The position numbers and the translations under genes were made by a program. The notes beneath the pieces were generated by a model. The model saw only the letters and a list, made by a program, of their open reading frames with translations, was not told where the DNA came from and ran no database searches. Of a DNA stretch of 64,000 nt, positions 44,066 to 54,445 are shown piece after piece (within the stretch, counting starts at the first letter, position 1; each line of letters starts with the position of its first letter). The stretch spans positions 1-64,000 of the forward strand of contig NZ_VWXK01000020.1 of assembly GCF_011752565.1 (NCBI RefSeq), read 5' to 3'. Source of the DNA: Pantoea sp. Ap-967. GTDB lineage: Bacteria > Pseudomonadota > Gammaproteobacteria > Pseudomonadales > Pseudomonadaceae.

Positions 44066-44544
44066 GCAACCCGCGCAGGCTGGCGCGCCGGGCGCGGATG
44101 TTGCGCTGGCTGCTGAACCTCTACCCACCGTACCTGGGCGCTGGCATCCGCATCCAGCACATCAGCCCGGACATGCGCAGCGTCAAGGTGTGCATGAAGC
44201 TGACCCGCTGGAACCGCAATTACGTCGGCACCCAGTTTGGTGGCAGCCTGTACTCGATGGTCGACCCGTTCTACATGCTGTTACTGATCGAGCAGTTGGG
44301 CCGCGAGTACATCGTCTGGGACAAGGCCGCCAGCATCGACTTCATCGCCCCGGGCAAAGGCCCGGTGTATGCCGAATTCCACGTCGATGACGCTTTGCTT
44401 GAGGAAATCCGCCAGCAAACCGCCACCGGCAAGAAGTACCTGCCGCGTGTGCAGGTCGATATCCGCGACGAAGCTGGCGAGCTGGTGGCGCGGGTCGATA
44501 AAACCCTATACGTGCGGCTCAAGCCGCAAGCGAGGCAGGCGTAA
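44062..44544 (+). CDS. DUF4442 hot-dog fold protein
   Basis: 160 residues. A PaaI/YiiD-like hot-dog thioesterase fold is suggested by NRNYVGTQFGGSLYSMVDPFYMLLL, DKAASIDFIAPGKGPVYAEF and the C-terminal VDKTLYVRLK strand. A basic N-terminus (RRLARRARMLRWLLNL) may bind membrane or CoA thioesters. It is wedged between two ubiquinone hydroxylase genes by overlapping starts. That placement hints at a role near quinone synthesis or lipid thioester hydrolysis; no activity is established. Confidence 0.82.
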   Translation: MSNPRRLARRARMLRWLLNLYPPYLGAGIRIQHISPDMRSVKVCMKLTRWNRNYVGTQFGGSLYSMVDPFYMLLLIEQLGREYIVWDKAASIDFIAPGKGPVYAEFHVDDALLEEIRQQTATGKKYLPRVQVDIRDEAGELVARVDKTLYVRLKPQARQA

Positions 44545-44547
44545 GGC

Positions 44548-45771
44548 ATGGAAATGCGCGCGGATGTTTTGATTGTCGGTGCCGGTATGGTCGGCAGCGC
44601 CCTGGCCCTGGCCTTGCGCCACAGTGGCCTGAACATGCTCCTGCTCGATGGCGGCCCGCTGTCGGTCAAACCGTTCGATGCCCAGGCGGCATTCGAGCCG
44701 CGGGTCAGTGCCCTGTCGGCGGCCAGCCAGCGCATTCTCGAGCGCCTGGGCGCCTGGGATGGCATTGCCGGGCGCCGAGTGTCGCCGTATTCCCACATGC
44801 ACGTCTGGGATGGCAGCGGCACCGGGCAGATCCACTTCTCGGCGGCCAGCGTGCATGCCCAGGTGCTCGGCCATATCGTCGAGAACCGGGTGGTGCAGGA
44901 TGGCTTGCTTGAGCGCCTGCACGACAGCGACGTCGGCCTGCTGCCCAATGCCCGCCTGGAGCAGCTGCGCCGCTCCGGCGACGAATGGCTGCTGACGTTG
45001 GCCGACGGCCGTCGCCTGCGCACACCGCTGGTGGTGGCCGCCGACGGCGCCAATTCGGCCGTGCGCCGCCTGGCCGGCTGCCCGACCCGCGAATGGGACT
45101 ACCTGCACCACGCCATCGTCACCAGTGTGCGCTGCAGCGCCGCGCACCAGGCCACCGCCTGGCAGCGCTTCACCGACGAGGGGCCGCTGGCGTTCCTGCC
45201 GTTGTCGCGCGATGGCCGGCAGGACTGGTGCTCGATCGTCTGGTCGACCACCCCGGAGCAGGCCGAGCAGGTCATGACGCTGGACGACGACGCCTTCCTC
45301 AAGGCCCTGGAGCGCGCCTTCGAGGGCCGTTTGGGTGAGGTGCTGGAAGCTGACCCGCGTGTTTGCGTGCCGCTGCGCCAGCGCCATGCCAAGCGTTACG
45401 TGGACGAAGGCCTGGTGCTGATCGGCGATGCCGCGCACACCATCCACCCGCTGGCCGGCCAGGGCGTGAACCTGGGCTTTCTCGATGCCGCCGTGCTGGC
45501 CGAGGTGCTGCAAGGCGCCTGCGAGCGCGGTGAGCGGCTGGCCGACGTGAAGGTGCTGAGCCGTTATGAACGCCGGCGCATGCCGCACAACCTGGCGCTG
45601 ATGGCGGCGATGGAAGGCTTCGAGCGGCTGTTCCAGGCCAACCCGTTGCCGCTGCGCTGGTTGCGCAACAGCGGGTTGAAGCTGGTGGAGCAGATGCCGG
45701 AGGCCAAGGCGCTGTTCGTGCGCCAGGCGCTGGGCCTTACCGGCGACCTGCCGGAGCTGGCCAAACCCTGA
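44548..45771 (+). CDS. UbiI/UbiF-like FAD-dependent ubiquinone hydroxylase
   Basis: 407 residues. FAD motifs IVGAGMVGSALALALR, VVAADGANSAVRRLAG and GDAAHTIHPLAGQGVNLGFLDAAVLAEVL. It is a paralogue of the UbiH encoded 1.7 kb upstream. By operon position it corresponds to E. coli UbiI (C5 hydroxylation), but the sequence alone does not separate UbiI from UbiF. It begins 3 bases after the DUF4442 stop and ends the operon before a REP pair. Confidence 0.9.
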   Translation: MEMRADVLIVGAGMVGSALALALRHSGLNMLLLDGGPLSVKPFDAQAAFEPRVSALSAASQRILERLGAWDGIAGRRVSPYSHMHVWDGSGTGQIHFSAASVHAQVLGHIVENRVVQDGLLERLHDSDVGLLPNARLEQLRRSGDEWLLTLADGRRLRTPLVVAADGANSAVRRLAGCPTREWDYLHHAIVTSVRCSAAHQATAWQRFTDEGPLAFLPLSRDGRQDWCSIVWSTTPEQAEQVMTLDDDAFLKALERAFEGRLGEVLEADPRVCVPLRQRHAKRYVDEGLVLIGDAAHTIHPLAGQGVNLGFLDAAVLAEVLQGACERGERLADVKVLSRYERRRMPHNLALMAAMEGFERLFQANPLPLRWLRNSGLKLVEQMPEAKALFVRQALGLTGDLPELAKP

Positions 45772-45788
45772 TAGTGCTGAATGGCGCC

Positions 45789-45877
45789 TTGTAGGAGCGG
45801 GCTTGCCCCGCGAACACCGGCACAGCCGGTGCCATGCACCGCGCCGTCTGCTTCGCGGGGCAAGCCCGCTCCTACAG
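45789..45877. repeat. REP-like inverted pair (TGTAGGAGCGGGC family)
   Basis: Arms TTGTAGGAGCGGGCTTGCCC... (45789-45814) and TTCGCGGGGCAAGCCCGCTC... (45852-45876) with ~37 bases between. It is 3' of the ubi operon and 5' of the iron binding protein gene. Confidence 0.92.
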
Positions 45878-45934
45878 GGGCGTTGTTGTTGCTGCCTTTG
45901 CAACATCCGGTAACTGCGCGGTAGATGAGCCGGA

Positions 45935-45956
45935 AAATGGGATTCACTACCATTTG
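45935..45956 (+). promoter_or_regulatory. candidate Fur box of the iron importer
   Basis: AAATGG (45935-45940) and CCATTT (45950-45955) form a perfect inverted repeat around GATTCACTA. Lined up with an extended Fur-box consensus (AAATGAGAAT plus its mirror) 16 of 22 positions agree. It ends 32 bases before the FbpA-like start, where a repressor would block transcription or initiation. Confidence 0.5.
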
Positions 45957-45987
45957 CGCCTCTCACACGATCCGAGGAGCGCTTTCC

Positions 45988-46989
45988 ATGTTGCCACGCA
46001 AGCCCCTACTGGCCGCCCTGGCCCTGACCTTGTTCGGCGGCACCGCCCAGGCGGCTGACGAGGTGGTGGTGTACTCCTCGCGCATCGACGAGCTGATCAA
46101 GCCGGTGTTCGACGCCTACACCGCCAAGACCGGGGTCAAGATCAAGTTCATCACCGACAAGGAAGCCCCGCTGATGCAGCGCATCAAGGCCGAGGGCGAG
46201 AACGGCGTGGCCGACCTGCTGCTCACCGTCGATGCCGGCAACCTCTGGCAGGCCGAACAAATGGGCATCCTGCAGCCGATCAAGTCGGCCGTCATCGACC
46301 AGAACATCCCGCCGCAGTACCGCGCCTCGTCCCATGACTGGACCGGCCTGAGCCTGCGCGCGCGCACCATCGTCTACTCCACCGAGCGGGTCAAGCCAGC
46401 GGAGCTGACCACCTACGAAGCCCTGGCCGACAAGCACTGGGAAGGCCGCCTGTGCCTGCGCACGGCGAAAAAGGTCTACAACCAGTCGCTGACCGCCACA
46501 TTGATCGAGAACCACGGCGAGGCCAAGGCCGAGCAAATCGTCAAAGGCTGGGTCAACAACCTGTCCACCGATGTGTTCTCCGACGACAACGCGGTGATCC
46601 AGGCCATCGAGGCCGGGCAGTGCGATGTTGGCGTGGTCAACACCTACTACTACGGCCGCCTGCATGCGCAGAACCCGAAGCTGCCGGTGAAACTGTTCTG
46701 GCCCAACCAGGGGGACCGTGGCGTGCACGTGAACCTCTCGGGTATCGGCCTGACCAAGCATGCGCCGCACCCGGAGGCGGCGACGAAGCTGGTGGAATGG
46801 ATGACCGGCGAGCAAGCGCAGAAGCTGTTCGCCGACATCAACCAGGAGTTCCCGGCCAACCCGAAGGTCAAGCCGTCCGAGGAAGTGGCGGCCTGGGGTA
46901 ACTTCAAGGCCGACAGCATTCCGGTGGAAGTGGCCGGCAAGCGCCAGGCCGAGGCCATTCGCCTGATGGACCGGGCTGGCTGGAACTGA
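45988..46989 (+). CDS. Fe(III) ABC transporter binding protein (FbpA-like)
   Basis: 333 residues with a signal peptide (MLPRKPLLAALALTLFGGTAQA). Ferric-binding family features: VVVYSSRIDELIKPVFDAYTAKTG, EGENGVADLLLTVDAG and the tandem tyrosines NTYYYGRL that ligate iron. GAGGAG lies upstream. It captures Fe(III) in the periplasm; the permease gene follows 115 bases later across a REP pair. No ATPase gene is present, so the importer must borrow one encoded elsewhere. Confidence 0.94.
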   Translation: MLPRKPLLAALALTLFGGTAQAADEVVVYSSRIDELIKPVFDAYTAKTGVKIKFITDKEAPLMQRIKAEGENGVADLLLTVDAGNLWQAEQMGILQPIKSAVIDQNIPPQYRASSHDWTGLSLRARTIVYSTERVKPAELTTYEALADKHWEGRLCLRTAKKVYNQSLTATLIENHGEAKAEQIVKGWVNNLSTDVFSDDNAVIQAIEAGQCDVGVVNTYYYGRLHAQNPKLPVKLFWPNQGDRGVHVNLSGIGLTKHAPHPEAATKLVEWMTGEQAQKLFADINQEFPANPKVKPSEEVAAWGNFKADSIPVEVAGKRQAEAIRLMDRAGWN

Positions 46990-47007
46990 GTTAACCTGCT
47001 GCGGCCC

Positions 47008-47064
47008 TTTCGCGGGGCAAGCCCGTTCCTACACGCCCCTGTAGGCGCGGGCTTGCCCCGCGAA
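47008..47064. repeat. REP-like inverted pair between fbpA- and fbpB-like genes
   Basis: Arms TTTCGCGGGGCAAGCCCGTT... and TGTAGGCGCGGGCTTGCCCC... with only ~6 bases between. The short loop makes a stable hairpin inside what should be one transcript, which could lower permease expression relative to the binding protein. Confidence 0.9.
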
Positions 47065-47104
47065 CGACCGCGCAGCGGTCGCCATCGCAACCGAGATCCG
47101 AACC

Positions 47105-48727
47105 TTGCCCCACACCCCCCAACGCCGCTGGTACCTCCCGGTCAGCCTGACCGCCGCCCTGGTGCTCCTGCCGCTGAGCGTGCTGCTGCTGGCCTGGCAG
47201 TCGGTCGACCTGCAAATCTGGTCGCACCTGCTCGACACGCAAATGACCCGCCTGCTGGGCAATACCGCCACCCTGGTCGCCGGCGTGGGCCTGGGCGTGA
47301 CCGTACTCGGCGTCAGCCTGGCCTGGCTCACCAGCCTCTGCGAATTCCCCGGCCGCCGTTGGCTCGACTGGGCACTGATGCTGCCCTTCGCCATTCCCGC
47401 CTACGTGCTGGCCTTCGTCTTCGTTGGCCTGCTGGATTTCGCAGGCCCCGTGCAAAGCGCCCTGCGCGAGGTGTTCGGCCCCATGCGCCTGCCACGGGTA
47501 CGTTCCACCGGCGGGGTGATCGTCGTCCTGGTGCTGGTGTTCTACCCCTACGTCTACCTGTTGGCGCGTAGCGCGTTCCTGGCCCAGGGCAAGGGGCTGA
47601 TGGAAGCTGCACGGGTACTCGGCCTGTCACCGCTGCAGGCTTTCTGGCGGGTCGCCCTGCCCATGGCGCGCCCGGCCATCGGTGCCGGCATCGCCCTGGC
47701 GCTGATGGAAACCCTGGCTGATTTCGGCGCCGTGGCGGTGTTCAACTTCGACACCTTCACCACGGCGATCTACAAGACCTGGTATGGCTTCTTCAGCCTG
47801 TCCAGCGCTGCCCAGCTGGCCAGCTTGCTGTTGCTGGCGGTGATGCTGGTGCTCTACGGCGAGCGCCGGGCCCGCGGCGCCACCCGCAGTGGCAACGAAC
47901 GCCCGCGTGGGCAGGCGCTGTACCACCTGCGCGGCTTCAAGGCGCTGCTGGCCAGCGGCTGGTGCCTGCTGGTGTTTGCCTGCGCCTTTGTCATCCCGCT
48001 GCTGCAACTGCTGGTGTGGTGCTGGCAGCGCGGCCGGCACGACCTGGACGAGCGCTACGTGGGGCTGGTGCTGCACACCCTGTACCTGGGCGGCATGGCC
48101 GCGCTGCTAACCGTGTGTGTGGCAATGTTGCTGGCGTTCGCCCGGCGCCAGGCGCCGACCGCCGGCATCCGCGCTGGGGTTGGCCTGGCCAACCTGGGGT
48201 ACGCCCTGCCGGGCTCGGTGCTGGCGGTGTCGATCATGCTGGCGTTCAGCTACCTGGACAACCAGCTGGTGATTCCGCTGTCCACCTGGCTTGGCGGTGC
48301 CGGCAAGCCTTTGCTGCTCGGCAGCGTCGCAGCCTTGTTGCTGGCCTACCTGGTGCGCTTCATCGCTGTCGCCTATGGCCCGCTGGAAAGTAGCCTGGCG
48401 CGCATCCGCCCGTCGTTGCCGGAGGCCTCGCGCAGTTTGGGCGTGGGCGGCACAGGTTTGTTTTTCAGGGTGTATCTGCCGCTGCTCGTTCCCGGTGCGC
48501 TCAGCGCGGCGCTGCTGGTGTTCGTCGACGTGCTCAAGGAAATGCCGGCGACCTTGCTGATGCGCCCGTTCGGCTGGGACACCCTTGCAGTACGGGTGTT
48601 CGAGATGACCAGCGAAGGCGAGTGGGCACGGGCCTCGCTGCCAGCGCTGACCCTGGTACTGGTCGGCTTGTTGCCGGTCATCGGCCTGATCCGCCGTTCG
48701 GCGCGCCGCCCGGGTCACAGTCACTGA
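47105..48727 (+). CDS. Fe(III) ABC transporter fused permease (FbpB-like)
   Basis: 540 residues, about twelve membrane helices in two homologous halves, each with an EAA loop (EAARVLGLSPLQAFWRVALPMARPAIGAG and EASRSLGVGGTGLFFRVYLPLLVPGALSA). This duplicated layout is standard for FbpB/SfuB iron permeases. The start is TTG 47105; no ATG is available near the first helix and the upstream region is REP sequence. It works with the binding protein encoded just before. Confidence 0.92.
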   Translation: MPHTPQRRWYLPVSLTAALVLLPLSVLLLAWQSVDLQIWSHLLDTQMTRLLGNTATLVAGVGLGVTVLGVSLAWLTSLCEFPGRRWLDWALMLPFAIPAYVLAFVFVGLLDFAGPVQSALREVFGPMRLPRVRSTGGVIVVLVLVFYPYVYLLARSAFLAQGKGLMEAARVLGLSPLQAFWRVALPMARPAIGAGIALALMETLADFGAVAVFNFDTFTTAIYKTWYGFFSLSSAAQLASLLLLAVMLVLYGERRARGATRSGNERPRGQALYHLRGFKALLASGWCLLVFACAFVIPLLQLLVWCWQRGRHDLDERYVGLVLHTLYLGGMAALLTVCVAMLLAFARRQAPTAGIRAGVGLANLGYALPGSVLAVSIMLAFSYLDNQLVIPLSTWLGGAGKPLLLGSVAALLLAYLVRFIAVAYGPLESSLARIRPSLPEASRSLGVGGTGLFFRVYLPLLVPGALSAALLVFVDVLKEMPATLLMRPFGWDTLAVRVFEMTSEGEWARASLPALTLVLVGLLPVIGLIRRSARRPGHSH

Positions 48728-48850
48728 GGATGCCAGCGTGCGCCCTTGCGGCTACAATGCGCGGCATTCGCGCGACGGGTCCTACAAGAAGAGCTGACGA
48801 TCAAACGTCATCGACCGCCGCCGCTTCGCCACGCCCGGAAGGAGAAACCC

Positions 48851-49933
48851 ATGGGACAGCGCACGCTTTTATACGACTTGCACCTGGCGCTTGGCGCCAA
48901 GACGGTCGATTTCGGTGGCTGGGACATGCCACTGCACTATGGCTCGCAGGTCGAGGAGCACCACCAGGTGCGTAGCGACTGCGGGGTGTTCGATGTTTCC
49001 CACATGACGGTCATCGACATCGCCGGCAGCGGCGCCACGCCCTGGCTGCAACGCCTGCTGGCCAATGACGTGGCCCGCCTCGATGCCACCGGCAAGGCCC
49101 TGTACAGCCCGCTGCTCAACGATAACGGCGGGGTCATCGACGACCTGATCGCCTACCGTACCGACAGCGGTTACCGCCTGGTCACCAATGCCGCCACCCG
49201 GGCCAAGGTGCTCGACTGGCTGCGCCTGCAAAGCAATGGTTTCGAGGTGGCCATCCAGGCCCGCCCAGACCTGGCCATCCTTGCCATCCAGGGCCCCCAC
49301 GCCCGGGAAAAGGTCGCTGCCCTGCTCAGCGCCGCGCGTGCGGCGTTGATTCGCGAATTACGCCCGTTCGAGGGCGTGGCCGAGGGCGACTGGTTCATCG
49401 CCCGCACCGGCTACACCGGTGAGGACGGGCTGGAAATCATCTTGCCGGGCGATCAGGCCGTGGCTTTCTTCAACGACCTGGTCGGCGCGGGTATCGCACC
49501 CAGCGGCCTGGGCGCACGCGACACCCTGCGCCTTGAGGCCGGCATGAACCTCTACGGCCAGGACATCGACGAACTTCACACCCCGCTGACCTCCAACCTG
49601 GGCTGGTGCATCGCCTGGGAACCGGCCGCGCGCAACTTCATCGGCCGCACCGCGCTGCTGGCCGAAATCGAGCAAGGCGTGCAGGGCAAGCTGGTCGGCC
49701 TGGTACTTGAGGAACGCGGTGTTCTGCGCGCCCATCAGGTCGTTCGTGTCGCTGGGATTGGCGAAGGGGAGATCACCAGTGGTAGTTTCTCGCCTACGCT
49801 GAGCAAGTCCATTGCCTTGGCGCGCCTGCCCATGGCCACCGGCGACCGCGCCGAGGTCGAGATTCGTGGCAAGTGGTACCCGGTGCGGGTGGTCAAGCCG
49901 ACCTTCGTGCGCCACGGCAAGATTCTGATCTGA
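48851..49933 (+). CDS. gcvT: glycine cleavage system T protein (aminomethyltransferase)
   Basis: 360 residues from ATG 48851, with GGAG 7 bases upstream. Motifs: DFGGWDMPLHYGSQVEEHHQVR, GVFDVSHM, and the catalytic aspartate in GGVIDDLIAY. It moves the methylene unit from the H-protein arm to tetrahydrofolate and releases ammonia. First gene of gcvT-gcvH-gcvP. The ~120-base leader has a TACAAT hexamer at 48753-48758 but no recognisable -35, and no glycine-riboswitch core was found. Confidence 0.96.
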   Translation: MGQRTLLYDLHLALGAKTVDFGGWDMPLHYGSQVEEHHQVRSDCGVFDVSHMTVIDIAGSGATPWLQRLLANDVARLDATGKALYSPLLNDNGGVIDDLIAYRTDSGYRLVTNAATRAKVLDWLRLQSNGFEVAIQARPDLAILAIQGPHAREKVAALLSAARAALIRELRPFEGVAEGDWFIARTGYTGEDGLEIILPGDQAVAFFNDLVGAGIAPSGLGARDTLRLEAGMNLYGQDIDELHTPLTSNLGWCIAWEPAARNFIGRTALLAEIEQGVQGKLVGLVLEERGVLRAHQVVRVAGIGEGEITSGSFSPTLSKSIALARLPMATGDRAEVEIRGKWYPVRVVKPTFVRHGKILI

Positions 49934-49981
49934 ACATTAAACGGCGGGCCGAACCGCTGACCCAAACGAGGAATACTACAC

Positions 49982-50365
49982 ATGAGCCAAATCCCCGCCG
50001 ATCTGCGTTTTGCCGAGAGCCATGAATGGGCGCGCCTGGAAGCCGACGGCACCGTGACCGTGGGTATCAGCGACCACGCCCAGCAAGCCCTGGGTGACGT
50101 GGTGTTCGTTGAACTGGCCGAAGTCGGCAAGGTATTCGCTGCTGGCGACGCTGCTGGCGTGGTCGAGTCGGTCAAGGCCGCTTCCGATATCTATGCCCCG
50201 GTCGGCGGTGAAGTGATCGCGGTCAACGAAGAGCTGGCTGACAGCCCTGAGTTGCTCAACGAAGAACCTTATGAGTCGTGGATCTTCAAGCTCAAGCCAA
50301 GCGACAAGGCCGAGCTGAACAAGCTGCTCGATGCCGCTGGCTACCAGGCCCTGATCGGCGAGTAA
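49982..50365 (+). CDS. gcvH: glycine cleavage system H protein
   Basis: 127 residues. The lipoyl-attachment lysine is K65 in VVESVKAASDIYAPV. It shuttles the aminomethyl group between the P, T and L proteins. GAGGA lies ~9 bases upstream; 48 bases separate it from gcvT, so they share a transcript. A REP pair separates it from gcvP. Confidence 0.97.
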   Translation: MSQIPADLRFAESHEWARLEADGTVTVGISDHAQQALGDVVFVELAEVGKVFAAGDAAGVVESVKAASDIYAPVGGEVIAVNEELADSPELLNEEPYESWIFKLKPSDKAELNKLLDAAGYQALIGE

Positions 50366-50416
50366 ATCCGCGTCGCCTGGTTTGCTGCCGGGCGGCTTTC
50401 CACGCGCTGGCAGTAA

Positions 50417-50540
50417 GCCTGGTAGGAGCGAGCGCAGCTCGCGATGGGCTGCAACGCAGCCCCGGCATCCTGTGCCGCGAAGCTGAAAACTCGGGGCCGC
50501 TGCGCGCCCCATCGCGAGCTATGCTCGCTCCTACCAGGCT
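50417..50540. repeat. REP-like inverted pair between gcvH and gcvP
   Basis: Arms GCCTGGTAGGAGCGAGCGCA... and ...GCTATGCTCGCTCCTACCAG enclose ~60 bases. It fills the centre of the 306-base gcvH-gcvP gap and could stabilise or end the gcvTH transcript. Confidence 0.9.
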
Positions 50541-50624
50541 GGCGCCAACCTTGTGGGCCCAAGCTGTGCGAAAAGGGCCAGGCCTGCATACGCAACAAAC
50601 CCCGCACAATCGGCAATCCTTCCT

Positions 50625-50638
50625 AGACTTATAAGTCT
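50625..50638. promoter_or_regulatory. 14-bp palindrome upstream of gcvP
   Basis: AGACTTATAAGTCT is a perfect palindrome 34 bases before the gcvP start. A partial copy (GAGACTAG) follows 5 bases later. It may be an operator for a gcvP-specific regulator, or part of a promoter whose -10 overlaps TATAAG. No named regulator is assigned. Confidence 0.45.
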
Positions 50639-50671
50639 CCATGAGACTAGGTCCAGGAAGAGAGCGTCGTC

Positions 50672-53545
<2,874 letters not shown>

Positions 53546-53564
53546 GGCTTGAGTCTGTACGGGA

Positions 53565-53594
53565 TGCTTCGCGGCGTCGAACCGCCGCGAAGCA
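53565..53594. terminator. hairpin between gcvP and a convergent DUF2388 gene
   Basis: TGCTTCGCGGCG (53565-53576) and its complement CGCCGCGAAGCA (53583-53594), a perfect 12-bp stem with a 6-base loop. There is no T tract on either side. It lies exactly between two convergent stop codons. Confidence 0.6.
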
Positions 53595-53604
53595 GGCGAC
53601 GCGG

Positions 53605-53919
53605 TTACTCCTCCAGCGCAACCGTGGCCAGAATGGCCTGCGCCAGTTCCATGTCCGAAGCTGCCATTGCGGGGTTTTCCGCCCGGATCTGCAGCAGCGC
53701 CGCTTCCAGGAACGACCCGCGCAAAGCGCCGTCACTGGCCACGAAGCTGCCAGCGTCATCCTGGGCGGCCAGCACCAGCTTGCGGTCTGCGGAGGTGAGG
53801 TAGCTGGAGGAGAACAGGGTGCCGGTGGATACCAGCGAATGGGATGTACCCGGGCTTTTGGCCAGGGCCAGTTGTGGTTGGCAAAGGATCAGGAGCAGGG
53901 CGATGGGAAGGGCACGCAT
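53605..53919 (-). CDS. DUF2388 secreted small protein, copy 1
   Basis: 104 residues with a signal peptide (MRALPIALLLILCQPQLALA). The mature part contains the DUF2388 block KLVLAAQDDAGSFVASDG, FLEAALLQIRAENP and SDMELAQAILA. It is a tandem paralogue of the next gene. The family is largely restricted to Pseudomonas and its function is unknown; the annotation 'Holliday junction resolvasome' sometimes seen is unsupported by the secreted nature. Confidence 0.88.
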   Translation of the reverse strand: MRALPIALLLILCQPQLALAKSPGTSHSLVSTGTLFSSSYLTSADRKLVLAAQDDAGSFVASDGALRGSFLEAALLQIRAENPAMAASDMELAQAILATVALEE

Positions 53920-54042
53920 ATCGGGGTTCCGTTGTGGAATGGGCGAAGCCCCGATGGTAGCGAGCCCTCCTCGGGTCGCAGACTTACACAGATCCTAGTT
54001 GCTGGTAGGAAACGTCCCTTTCAGAGCCCGCAGCTGCGTGCA

Positions 54043-54357
54043 TCACTGCGCGACGGCATTCTTGGCCAGAATGGCATTGGCCAGTTCCATGTCCGAAGCC
54101 TGCAGCCCCGGGTTTTCTGCTCGCACCTGGTGCAGCGCCGCTTCCAGGAATGGCCCGCGAATCGTGCCGTCGCTGGCCACGAAGCTGCCCGCGTCGTCCT
54201 GCGCCGCGAGCACCAGTTTGTGGTCGCGCGAAGTGATGTAGCTGGACGCGGTGGTTGCGCCAGAGGTCATGACATTACGCCAGAAGGTATCGGCCATGGC
54301 GGAACCAAGGGGCAGCGAAAGCAGGGCTGCGGTTGCGATGGCGGTTTTGAGACGCAT
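54043..54357 (-). CDS. DUF2388 secreted small protein, copy 2
   Basis: 104 residues from ATG 54357, with GAGGTG 7 bases upstream; signal peptide MRLKTAIATAALLSLPLGSA. It shares the AAQDDAGSFVASDG and FLEAALHQVRAENP blocks with copy 1 and has the same length, so they arose by duplication. The 123-base gap lets both be transcribed together from the right. Function unknown; probably periplasmic. Confidence 0.88.
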   Translation of the reverse strand: MRLKTAIATAALLSLPLGSAMADTFWRNVMTSGATTASSYITSRDHKLVLAAQDDAGSFVASDGTIRGPFLEAALHQVRAENPGLQASDMELANAILAKNAVAQ

Positions 54358-54445
54358 GGTGAAACACCTCGAAGGGTGAGTGTTGAAAGTGCCCGCTTTG
54401 ATCGTCAAAAAGGGCGCTAAGTTCCTTGAATGCAAGGGCATTCCG

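Noticed and set aside
48728..48850. Glycine riboswitch before gcvT
   Set aside because: I looked for the paired aptamer cores expected before gcv genes and did not find them; a covariance-model search would settle it.
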